DNA of 64,000 bases from Myxococcales bacterium (lineage in GTDB: Bacteria; Myxococcota_A; Polyangia; Polyangiales; Polyangiaceae). This document shows positions 34,663-43,624 of this stretch, one piece after another (within the stretch, counting starts at the first letter, position 1; every line of letters begins with the position of its first letter). The stretch covers positions 1 through 64,000 of the forward strand of contig JAAZAA010000299.1 in assembly GCA_012514535.1 (NCBI GenBank), in the 5' to 3' direction. Made by a program: the position numbers and the translations under genes. The notes below the pieces were generated by a model. The model made no database searches, was not told where the DNA came from, and saw only the letters and a list, made by a program, of their open reading frames with translations.

Positions 34663-36627
34663 ATGAGCGCAGGGGAACACGAGCAACCACGAGGCTCCGA
34701 GCCCACACTGGAGCAGAGCTTGGACGACGCTCTCGGCGCGCCTCCGTCGGAGCCGAGGCACGCTGGCCAGGCCGGCACCGAGGAGCTCGCCTCCCCCGAC
34801 GGACGAGGGGAGGAAGCGTCAGCCAACGGAGGAGGCCAGGACGCGCCACGCCCTGCGCTGCCCTCGGCGCAGCTCGTCGTGGTCGGGGGACCGGAGACGG
34901 GCCGGCTGATCCGCTTGGGCTCGGTGGAGACGGTCCTCGGGCGGAGCGAAGACGTGGGCGGCAAGGTGCGCGATCCCAGCGCATCACAACGCCACGCGAA
35001 GATCCTCTGGCACGACGACGGCTACCTGCTCGTCGACCTCGGCTCGACCAACGGGACCCATCTGAACGGGGAGCGCCTCGAGGGGCCGACCCTCCTCACC
35101 CACGGCGACACGATCCGCATCGGCCAAACGGCGCTGCGCTTCCTGTGCAGGGGCACCAGGCGAGAGCGCAACGCCACGGTCCCGCTCGATCTCCAGCCGC
35201 CGCCTCCGCCCGGGCAGGCGCCCCGCCAGGATCTCGTCCGGTACCGCGACGCTCGCCTCACTTCGTGGGGCCCCCGGGACCCGAACGCTTACGGCAGCGG
35301 GGCGACGAACGGCACGGACTGGGTCATCTACGTCCGGACTGGGCTCGGTTACCTCAAGCGCTACGGGACGTTCTTGGCGGTGATGACCGCCGTCGGCGCG
35401 TCCGCCGGAGCCCTGCACGCCCTGATCAAGCCGCCCCTCGGGGCAGCCTATTTCGAGATCAGCCTGAGCCGGGACGGCCGCGCCAACCCCGTCGACCAGG
35501 AGCGAGCCACGACGTTCTTCGTGGCGGCGGAGAAGTCCTTCACGAGCACGCGCCTGATCAAGGAGACCCTCACCCGTCTGGGCGCAGAACCCCACCCCGG
35601 AGCGGCCCTGGCGATCCAGCGCCGCGTGAGCTTCCAACCCCTCGACAAGCAGGAGCTCGTGTGGCGGGGCGAGTACCAGGAGGCGGACGCCGAGCACGCG
35701 AAGACGTTCCTGACCCGCCACCTCGAGGTCTATCTGGAGCGCGAGTTCGGCAAGACGCTGCAGGTACTGCAGGCTCAGGTGTCGCTCCTCGAGGAGCAGG
35801 TCGAGCGCAGCGGGCAAGAGCTCCGCAGGACCGAAGAGGAGCTCGCCGCCTTCAAGAAGGAGCACCCCGGCGTCGTGGGGACGGAGGGGGGCGCGGAGCA
35901 GTACGCCGCCCTCGGCCCGCTCCAGACCCGGCGCGACGACCTACGCGCGCAGGTGGAGCGCCTCCAGCTCGAACTCGCCCTGAACAGGAAGCGGCTGAAC
36001 AGCGGAGATGCGCTCCTCCAGGGGCGGGTCTCATCTGCCGGGTCCTACGCCACGTCCCTCCAAGACGTGGAAAAGCAGCTCACCGAGGCCAAGGCCGCCG
36101 GGCTCGGCGAGCAGCACCCCCAGGTCAAGCGGCTCCGACAGCAAGCGCGGGAGCTGGCCCAGCTGCGTGACTCGACCATCACGGCGGAGTCCACGGACAT
36201 CGAGCGCCGCTCGAACGAGGGCTACGTGGCCGTCCGCGAACGCGTGCGAGACTTGGAGGTGGCTCTGCGGGTCGCCACGACCGAGCTAGAGCAGGTCGAT
36301 CAGCGCCTGGGGCAGCTGGAGGGCCGGGTCAGTCAGCTCCCCGAGGCAGAGGCGCGCCTCTCGACGCTGACACGAAACTATGCGTCCACGAAGGATCTGC
36401 ACGATCGCTTGTATCAGAAGCTGCGCGCGAGCCGCATTCAGCTCAAGATGGAGCGCGAATCGATGCGCGGGCGCTACGACCTGCTCACCCCTCCTACTCC
36501 GGTACACCCCGATATGATCACCGCGACGGCGCAGCGAAGCACCCTGGGAGGGCTCGGCATGTTCTTCGTCGCCGTCGTCTGCGCAGGGACGCGTGAGGCG
36601 TTCCGCTACCTACGGTCCGTCCTATGA
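34663..36627 (+). CDS. FHA domain fused to Wzz/Wzc-type chain-length protein
   Basis: A 654-aa protein with an unusual layout. An acidic N-terminus leads to an FHA domain (about 70-160) with VLGRSEDVGG, PSASQRHAKI, DLGSTNGTHLNG and HGDTIRIGQ. Then come a linker, TM1 (about 229-255, YGTFLAVMTAVGASAGALHAL), a periplasmic Wzz-like region with long coiled coils (about 363-445 and later), the conserved ARLSTLTRNYASTKDLHDRLYQKL segment of GNVR-type proteins, and TM2 (about 630-650). No tyrosine-kinase Walker motifs follow. It would control polymer length and export, with the cytoplasmic FHA domain binding a phosphothreonine. Start at the ATG at 34663. Confidence 0.88.
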   Translation: MSAGEHEQPRGSEPTLEQSLDDALGAPPSEPRHAGQAGTEELASPDGRGEEASANGGGQDAPRPALPSAQLVVVGGPETGRLIRLGSVETVLGRSEDVGGKVRDPSASQRHAKILWHDDGYLLVDLGSTNGTHLNGERLEGPTLLTHGDTIRIGQTALRFLCRGTRRERNATVPLDLQPPPPPGQAPRQDLVRYRDARLTSWGPRDPNAYGSGATNGTDWVIYVRTGLGYLKRYGTFLAVMTAVGASAGALHALIKPPLGAAYFEISLSRDGRANPVDQERATTFFVAAEKSFTSTRLIKETLTRLGAEPHPGAALAIQRRVSFQPLDKQELVWRGEYQEADAEHAKTFLTRHLEVYLEREFGKTLQVLQAQVSLLEEQVERSGQELRRTEEELAAFKKEHPGVVGTEGGAEQYAALGPLQTRRDDLRAQVERLQLELALNRKRLNSGDALLQGRVSSAGSYATSLQDVEKQLTEAKAAGLGEQHPQVKRLRQQARELAQLRDSTITAESTDIERRSNEGYVAVRERVRDLEVALRVATTELEQVDQRLGQLEGRVSQLPEAEARLSTLTRNYASTKDLHDRLYQKLRASRIQLKMERESMRGRYDLLTPPTPVHPDMITATAQRSTLGGLGMFFVAVVCAGTREAFRYLRSVL

Positions 36628-37283
36628 CTCGATGGATTACCCCGGGAGAGAGCGCGCCCCGCCCCTACTTCGTCGGCGTCGTGGGCGGCACCGGCTCCGG
36701 CAAGACGACGATCGCCAAGCGTCTGCGCGACGCCCTCCCGGAGGGCAGCGTGGCCATGTTGCAGCACGACGCCTACTACAAACATCGCCCGGAGCTTTCC
36801 CTCGAGGAACGGGATCAGCTCAACTTCGATCATCCCGACTCGCTGGACAACGAGCTTCTGCGGAAGCATCTCGGTGAGCTCCGCGCCGGGCGCCCCATCG
36901 AGGCGCCCCAGTACGACTTTGCCTCCCACCTGCGGCTCGCCGAGACGCGGCGCGTCGAGCCGGCTCCGGTCATCGTGGTGGAGGGGATCCTCCTGTTCGT
37001 CGATCAGGAGCTGCGCGATTGCTTCGACGCGAAGATTTACGTCGACACGGACGCCGACATTCGCATCCTCCGGCGCATCGAGCGAGACCTGCAGCGCCGC
37101 GGCCGCACCTTCGAGCAGGTCCGCGAGCAGTACTTCGCCACGGTCCGGCCGATGCATCTCCAGTTCGTGGAGCCCAGCAAGCGCTGGGCGGACGTGATCA
37201 TCCCCGAGGGCGGCCACAACCGAGTGGCCCTGGACCTGATCGTCAGCAAACTCGAAGCGCTCCTGGCCGTTCATCGTCGCTAG
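36624..37283 (+). CDS. udk: uridine kinase
   Basis: A 219-aa uridine/cytidine kinase. It has a P-loop GGTGSGKTTIAKRL, the substrate motif LQHDAYYKHRPEL, NFDHPDSLDN, PQYDFASHLRL, VVEGILLF and the RRIERDLQRRGRT lid. It makes UMP or CMP from the nucleoside in the salvage route. Its ATG overlaps the stop of the FHA-Wzz gene (ATGA), so the two are translated together; a role in supplying UTP or CTP for sugar nucleotides is a plausible inference. Confidence 0.93.
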   Translation: MTRWITPGESAPRPYFVGVVGGTGSGKTTIAKRLRDALPEGSVAMLQHDAYYKHRPELSLEERDQLNFDHPDSLDNELLRKHLGELRAGRPIEAPQYDFASHLRLAETRRVEPAPVIVVEGILLFVDQELRDCFDAKIYVDTDADIRILRRIERDLQRRGRTFEQVREQYFATVRPMHLQFVEPSKRWADVIIPEGGHNRVALDLIVSKLEALLAVHRR

Positions 37284-37284
37284 G

Positions 37285-40068
37285 ATGCTTCGACGAGAGA
37301 ACCGTCCGCCGACGCTCCGCCGCGTCGGCGGGTCGACGGCAGGGGCGCTTTGCGCAAGGGCCGTGCCGCGCCTCGTGCTACCTGGCCGCGCGCCGTCCTG
37401 CCTGGCTTATTTCTGCCTCGCCTTGTCCTGCCTGGCTTGGTCCTGCACGTGCAGCGAGGTCGAGCGCCGGGCCCGGGGCGGTGCTCCTTCCCTCGCGACG
37501 CACGAGGCGCTGCCCGCCACCAGGGTCCTCGATGGCCAGGTGCGGGGCGTCGCCCATGTCCGTGGTGCGCTCCCCGTCCGGGTCGAGGAGATCGACAGCG
37601 GTGGGTTCACGCTCCGCTGGGACCCCGTCGAACACGCGAGCGGATACGAGGTCCACCTGGGCCCGGAGCCGCCGGACGCCGACGGGCTCCTGAGGGGCGG
37701 TCGCCTCGTCGCCGTGCTCGAGCGCGCCGCACGGTACCGCGTGGGCCCCCTGGCGCCCAACACGCACGCCTTCGTCCAGGTGCGGGCGCGCGTCGACGAC
37801 GCCGAGGTCCCTTGGGGCACCGTGCACCTGCGCCTGCCCCACGCGGAGGCCACGCGCGGCGGAGCGCTGTCGAGCGCCTACGCGGTCGCTCCCGACGTCC
37901 TGACCGTCGTCCTCCGGCAGAGCGGGCTCGACTTCTCCAACGGCAAGCTGTCCGGCGACACCGGCGAGCGCTGGCAGGGCGGCACCTGGGAGCTCGAGCG
38001 GGCCGACGGCACCCCGATCGCCGTGCGACGGGCAATGCGGCACACGGTCGTCGCCGGCATCGAGGATCTCCCCATCGGCTACGATCGACACGGCCGCACG
38101 ACGGTCCGCCTCGAGCACCGCATCTACCTGCGGCTCGCCACGCCGATCGGCGAACGCGACCTCCTACGCATCCGGCATCGAGGATCGAACGTCACCGCAC
38201 TGGATGTCCTCCTCCCCTTCAGCGATCGCTACCTGGAGACACCAGCCATCCAGGTGAACCAGGTCGGCTACAACCCCTTGGCGACCCGGCGCTGGGCCTA
38301 CATCTACGCCTGGCTCGGCGACGGCGGCGCCCTGGCGCTCGACAAGCTCCCTCCCCACGCGCACCTCCTCGTCGAGCCGACGAAGGCGCTCGAACCGCGC
38401 GCGCCCACGGATCATGTGCTGCACATCCGCCGTCGCCCGGGGTCGCAAGACGACGTCGGTGGACCGGTCGCGCAGATCGATCTCGCCGCCGTACCGCCAG
38501 CGGAAGGCGTGCGCTATCGCGTCCGCGTGCCCGGGGTCGGCGTCTCCTTCCCCACCGCCGTCAGCAAGCAGGCCAGCTTCAAGGCCTACTCCACGATTCT
38601 CCGCGGCCTCTTCCACAATCGCTGGTGCGGCGATCTGCGGCCGGAGTCCACCGAGTGGTCCCGGCCGAGCGATCACTGCTCTGCCTACTTCGTGGGCGGG
38701 CGACGCCAGGGGTTCTTCCCGGAGGACACGGAGCGGACTTCGCCTCGACCGCTCCGCGGTGGGCACCACGACGCTGGCGACTTCGACATCCGCCCGATGC
38801 ACGTGCTGGTCGGGCAGATGCTCCTCCGCGCCTTCGAGCTCGGCGGCGCGACCAAGTTCACGGACGGACAGCTCGGCATCCCCGAGAGCAAGAACGGCAT
38901 CCCGGATCTGCTGGACGAGGCCCTGTGGAGCGTCGGCGCCTGGGAGTACCTACAGAAGCCCGACGGGAGCGTTCGCCGCGGGGTAGAGAGCACCCGGCAC
39001 CCGCCCGGCTACTACTTCGCCCACGAAGACCGCCTCCCCTACTTCGCCTACGACTCGGACGCGGCACACACCGCCTACGTCGCGGGACTGTTCGCACAAG
39101 CCGCGCACCTGGTGGGCCCCTTCGACGGGAGCCGCGCCGAGCGCCTGCAGGAGGCCGCCCGGCGGGCCCTCGACTACGCGCGGCGCCAGGGCGCCCCTGA
39201 CACGTACCTCGCCTACGCGGTCGGCGAGCTCTCCCGCGCCACGCGCGATCCCCAGCTCCGTCGCGAGTTCGAGGAGCGGTGGCGCGCGGTGAACGTCCAT
39301 GGACGCGGTCTGTTCGACCACCTGCAACCGGCGGCGAAGATCTACCCTGGCTCCTTCGAGTCGCAACACCCCGCGATGGTCGACTTCGTCGTCGCCTACC
39401 TCGAAGGGGCGCCCGCTTCACCCTCCATCCGCCAGACCACGATCGGCGAGCTCCGCCGCTGGGCGGATCGCGCCACCAAGAGCCTCCTGGAGTCTCCCCA
39501 GCCCCACCGGAGCGCGCGCCCCCCCGGCGCACGCGCCGACTGGGGCATGGAGACGAGCCAGGGACGCTATCTCGACGGGGTCTATCAGCTCTTGCAGCTG
39601 GGGCCGCTGATCGAGCCCGAGCGACGCCGCTACTTCGACGCGCTCAGCCTCGCCGCGGACGCGATGCTGGGATGCAACCCGGCCAGCCTCTCCTACGTCA
39701 CCGGGCTCGGGAGTCGATCTCCGACGCAGCCGCTCCACCTCGACTCCCTCGCCTTCCAAGCGACGCGCGGACTCCCGCCGATCCCGGGGCTCGTGGTGTA
39801 CGGGCCGGTGGAACACATGCCGGGCGCCGACTACTACCGCCCTCTCGTCGCCGGCTTTTACCCCCCCTTCGAGGAGCAGCCCCGCGCGCTCCGGTACATC
39901 GACGCCGCTCACGCGGTGAACACGAACGAGTTCAGCGTGTGGGAGACCCAGGCACCGGCCGCGCTGCTGTTCGCCGCGCTCCTCCCCGAAGGCGCGTCCC
40001 CCTGGCCCGAACTCGCGCCGGGCCAGCCCGAGCACAAGAGCCCGCTCCCGCCCCACACGCGGCCGTGA
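37285..40068 (+). CDS. GH9-family glycoside hydrolase lipoprotein
   Basis: A 927-aa enzyme. A hydrophobic N-terminus rich in Cys (ending LAWSCTCS) suggests a lipoprotein. A fibronectin-like domain (EIDSGGFTLRWDPVEHASGYEVHLG) and a CelD_N-type Ig domain (IQVNQVGYNPLATRRWAYIY) precede the GH9 catalytic domain, with GGHHDAGDFD holding the catalytic base Asp (near residue 492) and NEFSVWETQAP with the acid Glu (near 880). GH9 enzymes mostly cleave beta-1,4-glucans. Here it may trim or release the exopolysaccharide. It starts 1 nt after the udk stop and is probably in the same operon. A homologous N-terminal domain is encoded at 63194-64000. Confidence 0.9.
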   Translation: MLRRENRPPTLRRVGGSTAGALCARAVPRLVLPGRAPSCLAYFCLALSCLAWSCTCSEVERRARGGAPSLATHEALPATRVLDGQVRGVAHVRGALPVRVEEIDSGGFTLRWDPVEHASGYEVHLGPEPPDADGLLRGGRLVAVLERAARYRVGPLAPNTHAFVQVRARVDDAEVPWGTVHLRLPHAEATRGGALSSAYAVAPDVLTVVLRQSGLDFSNGKLSGDTGERWQGGTWELERADGTPIAVRRAMRHTVVAGIEDLPIGYDRHGRTTVRLEHRIYLRLATPIGERDLLRIRHRGSNVTALDVLLPFSDRYLETPAIQVNQVGYNPLATRRWAYIYAWLGDGGALALDKLPPHAHLLVEPTKALEPRAPTDHVLHIRRRPGSQDDVGGPVAQIDLAAVPPAEGVRYRVRVPGVGVSFPTAVSKQASFKAYSTILRGLFHNRWCGDLRPESTEWSRPSDHCSAYFVGGRRQGFFPEDTERTSPRPLRGGHHDAGDFDIRPMHVLVGQMLLRAFELGGATKFTDGQLGIPESKNGIPDLLDEALWSVGAWEYLQKPDGSVRRGVESTRHPPGYYFAHEDRLPYFAYDSDAAHTAYVAGLFAQAAHLVGPFDGSRAERLQEAARRALDYARRQGAPDTYLAYAVGELSRATRDPQLRREFEERWRAVNVHGRGLFDHLQPAAKIYPGSFESQHPAMVDFVVAYLEGAPASPSIRQTTIGELRRWADRATKSLLESPQPHRSARPPGARADWGMETSQGRYLDGVYQLLQLGPLIEPERRRYFDALSLAADAMLGCNPASLSYVTGLGSRSPTQPLHLDSLAFQATRGLPPIPGLVVYGPVEHMPGADYYRPLVAGFYPPFEEQPRALRYIDAAHAVNTNEFSVWETQAPAALLFAALLPEGASPWPELAPGQPEHKSPLPPHTRP

Positions 40069-40085
40069 GGTGCCCGACCTCGTCC

Positions 40086-40898
40086 TCAACCGAAACGCCA
40101 CTTCGCGCGGGCGACGTGCCACAGGAACTCGGGGTTTCCAAACAGATAACGGGTGAGCTTCCCCTGCTGAAAGAGCATGCGGTAGACCCACTCCATCCCC
40201 GCCCGCTGCATCCAGAGCGGCGCGCGGCGCTCCGCCCCCGCCCAGTAGTCGAACAGGGCTCCCACCCCCATCGCGAGGGGTACGTCCAGGCGCTCCAGGT
40301 GCCTGTCGATCCAGGTCTCCTGGCGTGGGTTCCCCATCGCCACGAGCAGCAGGTCGGCCTGGGACGCGTTGACGAGGTCCAGGACGCGGCGATCCTCCGC
40401 GTCGCCGAAGAACCCATGGTGGAGCCCGGCGACCGACCACCCGTCGAACTCTCGCTCCACGGCCGTTGCGGCCCCGCGCAGCACCTCCTCCCGCGTCCCC
40501 AGCAGGAACACCCGCGGCCTGCGCCGCGCGGCGCGCCGCATGAAGTAGGGCACCAGGTCCGTGCCGTTCAGGTTGGCGCGGAGCTGCACGCCGTGCAGGG
40601 CGCGCACGGCCCAGCGGACCCCGGTCCCGTCTCCGAAGAGGTGCTCCGCCCGCCCCAGCACCTGCCGGTAGGCGGTGTCGCCGTTGGCGTGGTTCAGGGT
40701 GTGGGCGTTGACGAAGTGCGCGGCTCGCGCCCGATCGCGGCGCAAGAGGAGGCCTTCCAGGAGGTGCGCCGCCTCGGAGTAGGTGGCGTCGGTGATCTGG
40801 AGGTCGAAGATCGGGATCCTGCGGTCGAGCGCGAGCTCTGCTCCGAAGGACGACGAGCTACGGCTGGACGGCGGTCCCTGCAAGGTGATCGAGCTCAT
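40086..40898 (-). CDS. WecG/TagA/CpsF-family glycosyltransferase
   Basis: A 270-aa GT26 enzyme: FVNAHTLNHANGDTAYRQVL, FGDGTGVRWA, LLGTREEVL, and the LLVAMGNPRQETWIDRH and GVGALFDYWAGAERRAPLWMQRAGMEWVYRM blocks of the family. It transfers a sugar (ManNAc/ManNAcA in known members) to a lipid-linked acceptor at the inner membrane. The start is the ATG at 40898 behind GGGAGG, which overlaps the stop of the upstream GT4 gene (ATGA). Confidence 0.93.
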   Translation of the reverse strand: MSSITLQGPPSSRSSSSFGAELALDRRIPIFDLQITDATYSEAAHLLEGLLLRRDRARAAHFVNAHTLNHANGDTAYRQVLGRAEHLFGDGTGVRWAVRALHGVQLRANLNGTDLVPYFMRRAARRRPRVFLLGTREEVLRGAATAVEREFDGWSVAGLHHGFFGDAEDRRVLDLVNASQADLLLVAMGNPRQETWIDRHLERLDVPLAMGVGALFDYWAGAERRAPLWMQRAGMEWVYRMLFQQGKLTRYLFGNPEFLWHVARAKWRFG

Positions 40899-42214
40899 GG
40901 TGTTCCCTCCCCGAGCAAGCGCGGCGCGCCTCCGCTCCGCGGCGTCGGCGACATCACGAGGGGGCTCGTCCAACGCACGCCGAGCGCGCGGTAGAGCGAG
41001 AGCAACCCCTCGGCGCGTCGTTCCCAGGTGAACTCCTCCTGCGCGCGCCGCGCTCCGGCTCTCGCCAGGCGCTCCCGCTGCGTGTCGTCGTCGAGCAGCT
41101 CTCGCAACAGCGCGCGCAGCGCTTCGTGATCACCTGGAGGAAAGAGCCGCCCGGCGGTGCCGTCCCGCAACAGCCAGCGGGGCCCGCCGACGTCGGCCGC
41201 GACCAGACACCTCCGCGCTGCCCACGCCTCGAGGCAGCTGAGCCCGAAGGGCTCGTGCCGACTCGGGAGCACCGCCACCTGCGCCGCGGCGAGCACGTCG
41301 GGGACCTTCTCGGACGCCAAGCTCTCGACGATCCGGATGCGATCCGCCGCCGCGCCCGCCAGTTGGCGGCACAGCGCCGCGTACCCGGGCTCCGTCTCTG
41401 GACCGACGAGGGCCAGATAACAGCTGGGGTCTTCGAGGGAGAGCCACGCGCGGACGAGGGTCTCCTGATCCTTCTGCGGATCGAGCCGCGCCACACAGAT
41501 CATGAGGCGCGCGTCCGCGGGGATCCCGAGCAAGCGGCGACCGCGCTCGGGCGACCCGGCTGCGAACACGTCCGGGTCGACGCCCCCGGGGAGGAGCACC
41601 ACGCGCGATCCTCGCAGCTGGGCGCGGGCCACCTCGAACTCCTCGATCCCCACGCACACCACCGCGTCGGCGCGCTCGAGGAGCGTGCGCGTGCCCCACA
41701 TCAAGGAGAGCACCTTGCCCCAAGGGATGGTCCAGTCGGACCCCTCCGCGGCTGCGGCGCTCGCCCCGCGTCGCTGCTGCCACCGGCGCCGCTCGTCCTC
41801 GGGCACCGCGAAATGGCCGCCGTGCAACGTCACGACGAACGGGACCCCTCGCCGGCGCGCCACCTGCAGACACTGCGCGGCGAGCCGGTTGCCCGTATGG
41901 CAGTGGACGAGCGCCAGGTCCCTGAGGTGCATGAGGCGCCGTGCCAGCGGGAAGCTCACCAGGTTGCCCCCGCAGCGGTCGTAGCGCTCGCGCCGCTCCG
42001 CGCTCAGAGGCCACTCCGGGTAGCCGTAGGTGAAGCGCGCGACGGGGACACCCCCGACGTCCCCGATGGGCTCGTCGTCGAGCGCCCGGGTCGTGAGCAC
42101 GCGCTGCTCGAGACCCGCGCGTCTCAGCAGGGGCAGAGTTTGCGACAGGACGCGTTCGGTGCCTCCCCAGGACCGCGGCGTCAGGCGGCGCGGGATGTGC
42201 GCGATCGTTCGCAT
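40895..42214 (-). CDS. GT4-family glycosyltransferase
   Basis: A 439-aa GT-B fold transferase. It has an N-terminal acceptor-binding half (IAHIPRRLTPRSWGGTERVL, VTLHGGHFAVP) and a C-terminal donor-binding half (LLPGGVDPDVFAAG, VARLDPQKDQETLVRAWL, and the E-x7-E region PSRHEPFGLSCLEAWAARR). The His-rich acceptor site and the Lys/Glu donor site are intact. Start at the ATG at 42214, behind GAGGA. It lies 10 nt downstream of the phosphatase-fold gene on the same strand. Confidence 0.9.
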   Translation of the reverse strand: MRTIAHIPRRLTPRSWGGTERVLSQTLPLLRRAGLEQRVLTTRALDDEPIGDVGGVPVARFTYGYPEWPLSAERRERYDRCGGNLVSFPLARRLMHLRDLALVHCHTGNRLAAQCLQVARRRGVPFVVTLHGGHFAVPEDERRRWQQRRGASAAAAEGSDWTIPWGKVLSLMWGTRTLLERADAVVCVGIEEFEVARAQLRGSRVVLLPGGVDPDVFAAGSPERGRRLLGIPADARLMICVARLDPQKDQETLVRAWLSLEDPSCYLALVGPETEPGYAALCRQLAGAAADRIRIVESLASEKVPDVLAAAQVAVLPSRHEPFGLSCLEAWAARRCLVAADVGGPRWLLRDGTAGRLFPPGDHEALRALLRELLDDDTQRERLARAGARRAQEEFTWERRAEGLLSLYRALGVRWTSPLVMSPTPRSGGAPRLLGEGTP

Positions 42215-42224
42215 CGGTTCCTCG

Positions 42225-43361
42225 TCAGTTCGTGAGTCCCAGGGACTTCGTCACCAGGGGAGCCAGATCACTCAGGGCTCGACACGTGGCCGGCAGAGGG
42301 CGATCGGAGGCGAGCCCTGCGAAGCACGAGGCGGCGCGCAGGTCGTAGCCGTGCATGCCCGCCGCGGCTCCGCCGAGGAAGCTCGGCGCGAACATGACGC
42401 CCTCGTCCAGGAGGAACAGAGCGTCTCCGTAGCGCCCGTCGCCGGTCGGAGCCTTCGCCTCCCGGAGGTCGTCACGATCCAACCACTTGCCGGGCCAGCC
42501 TCGGCGCTCGATCAGGCTGCGCGCGCGCGCGAGGTCCTGCGACGCGCCCCAGCAGCGCAGCATCGTGCTGTCGACGAAGACGCGGAGCGCGGACAGGGCA
42601 CCGAGCGTGGGGCGCGGGTCGATGGTCGAGCGGATGTCGGCCATACCGTGGTCCCCCACCACGAAGGTCGTGAGCTCACTTCCGTCGTCCGCCAGGCGCT
42701 CCCGAGCGCTGGCCACGCGGGCCGCGATGCGATCCATCGCGTCCTCCGCGCTGGGACCGTGGTTGCCCTCCCGGTGCAGGATGGCGTCGAGCTCCGCGCA
42801 GTAGAGGAACGCGAGATCCGGCCGGCTCCGCCCGAGCGTCTCCAGTGCCCCTCGCCATCGCGCCGGCTCCGCCACGCGCCAGGGGCTCGCGTACACCGAG
42901 AGCCCGGCTTCCCTCGCGCGGCTCAAGAACGTGGGCGCGCCGCCGATCGCGGGTGCCTCGAAGAGATCCTCCCGCTCGGGCAGATCGAGCCAGCGGAAGT
43001 GCTCCGGAGGCACCTTGTGGAGCGCGACATAGCCGCTGAGCCCATGGCGGAACGCGAGCCAGCGCTCCACGAGCGCGCGAAAGCGCCGGCGCTCGTGGAG
43101 CACGCGCGGCAGCAACCCCATCCACCGCAGCGGCGCGAGCAGGTGCGCCTCACCGGGACGGTGCTCGCTGAAGAGGCACATACGGCCGTGGACCGCGGGC
43201 TCCGCGCCGGTGAGCACCGTCGGCAGCGCGCCGGACGTGTAGCCCAACACCCCCTCGAGCTGCTTGCGGTGCCCCAAGTAGGCGAGGCGACTGCCGAACC
43301 GCTCGAGCTGACGCGGACCGAAGGCGTCTACGAACACCACGAGCACTCGTCGTCGAGTCAC
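42225..43361 (-). CDS. alkaline-phosphatase-superfamily hydrolase (phosphodiesterase-like)
   Basis: A 378-aa protein of the type I phosphodiesterase/sulfatase fold. The metal motif VVFVDAFG, the nucleophile loop YTSGALPTVLTGAEP, the late FVVGDHGM and the terminal MHGYD are all present, consistent with a two-metal hydrolase of phosphate or sulfate esters, or a phosphoglycerol-type transferase. The frame is open to an ATG at 43562, but the first 67 codons are Arg/Ser/Gly-rich; I use the GTG at 43361, so the start is uncertain. It heads a minus-strand unit with the GT4 and WecG-type genes. Confidence 0.75.
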   Translation of the reverse strand: MTRRRVLVVFVDAFGPRQLERFGSRLAYLGHRKQLEGVLGYTSGALPTVLTGAEPAVHGRMCLFSEHRPGEAHLLAPLRWMGLLPRVLHERRRFRALVERWLAFRHGLSGYVALHKVPPEHFRWLDLPEREDLFEAPAIGGAPTFLSRAREAGLSVYASPWRVAEPARWRGALETLGRSRPDLAFLYCAELDAILHREGNHGPSAEDAMDRIAARVASARERLADDGSELTTFVVGDHGMADIRSTIDPRPTLGALSALRVFVDSTMLRCWGASQDLARARSLIERRGWPGKWLDRDDLREAKAPTGDGRYGDALFLLDEGVMFAPSFLGGAAAGMHGYDLRAASCFAGLASDRPLPATCRALSDLAPLVTKSLGLTN

Positions 43362-43624
43362 GTCCCGGTGGAACGACCGGACGAACCGGCCCCGGAGACT
43401 CGGCGTCTCAGCGGGTGACGGGCGATCCGGCCCGCAGCCGCACGGAGGCTTCTCGTTCGATGCGCCTTGCCCGGTCCGTGATGACTCGCTCGGGCCTCGG
43501 CCTCGTCTTCCCCGGCGCGAGGACGCCTCGAGGCGAGCTCCCTGAGCCCCTCGGACGATCATCCTGATACGTCGCCGGCCACGAGCCGACGCCGACGCCG
43601 TTCCCTGCGGACACAGGAGCCACG

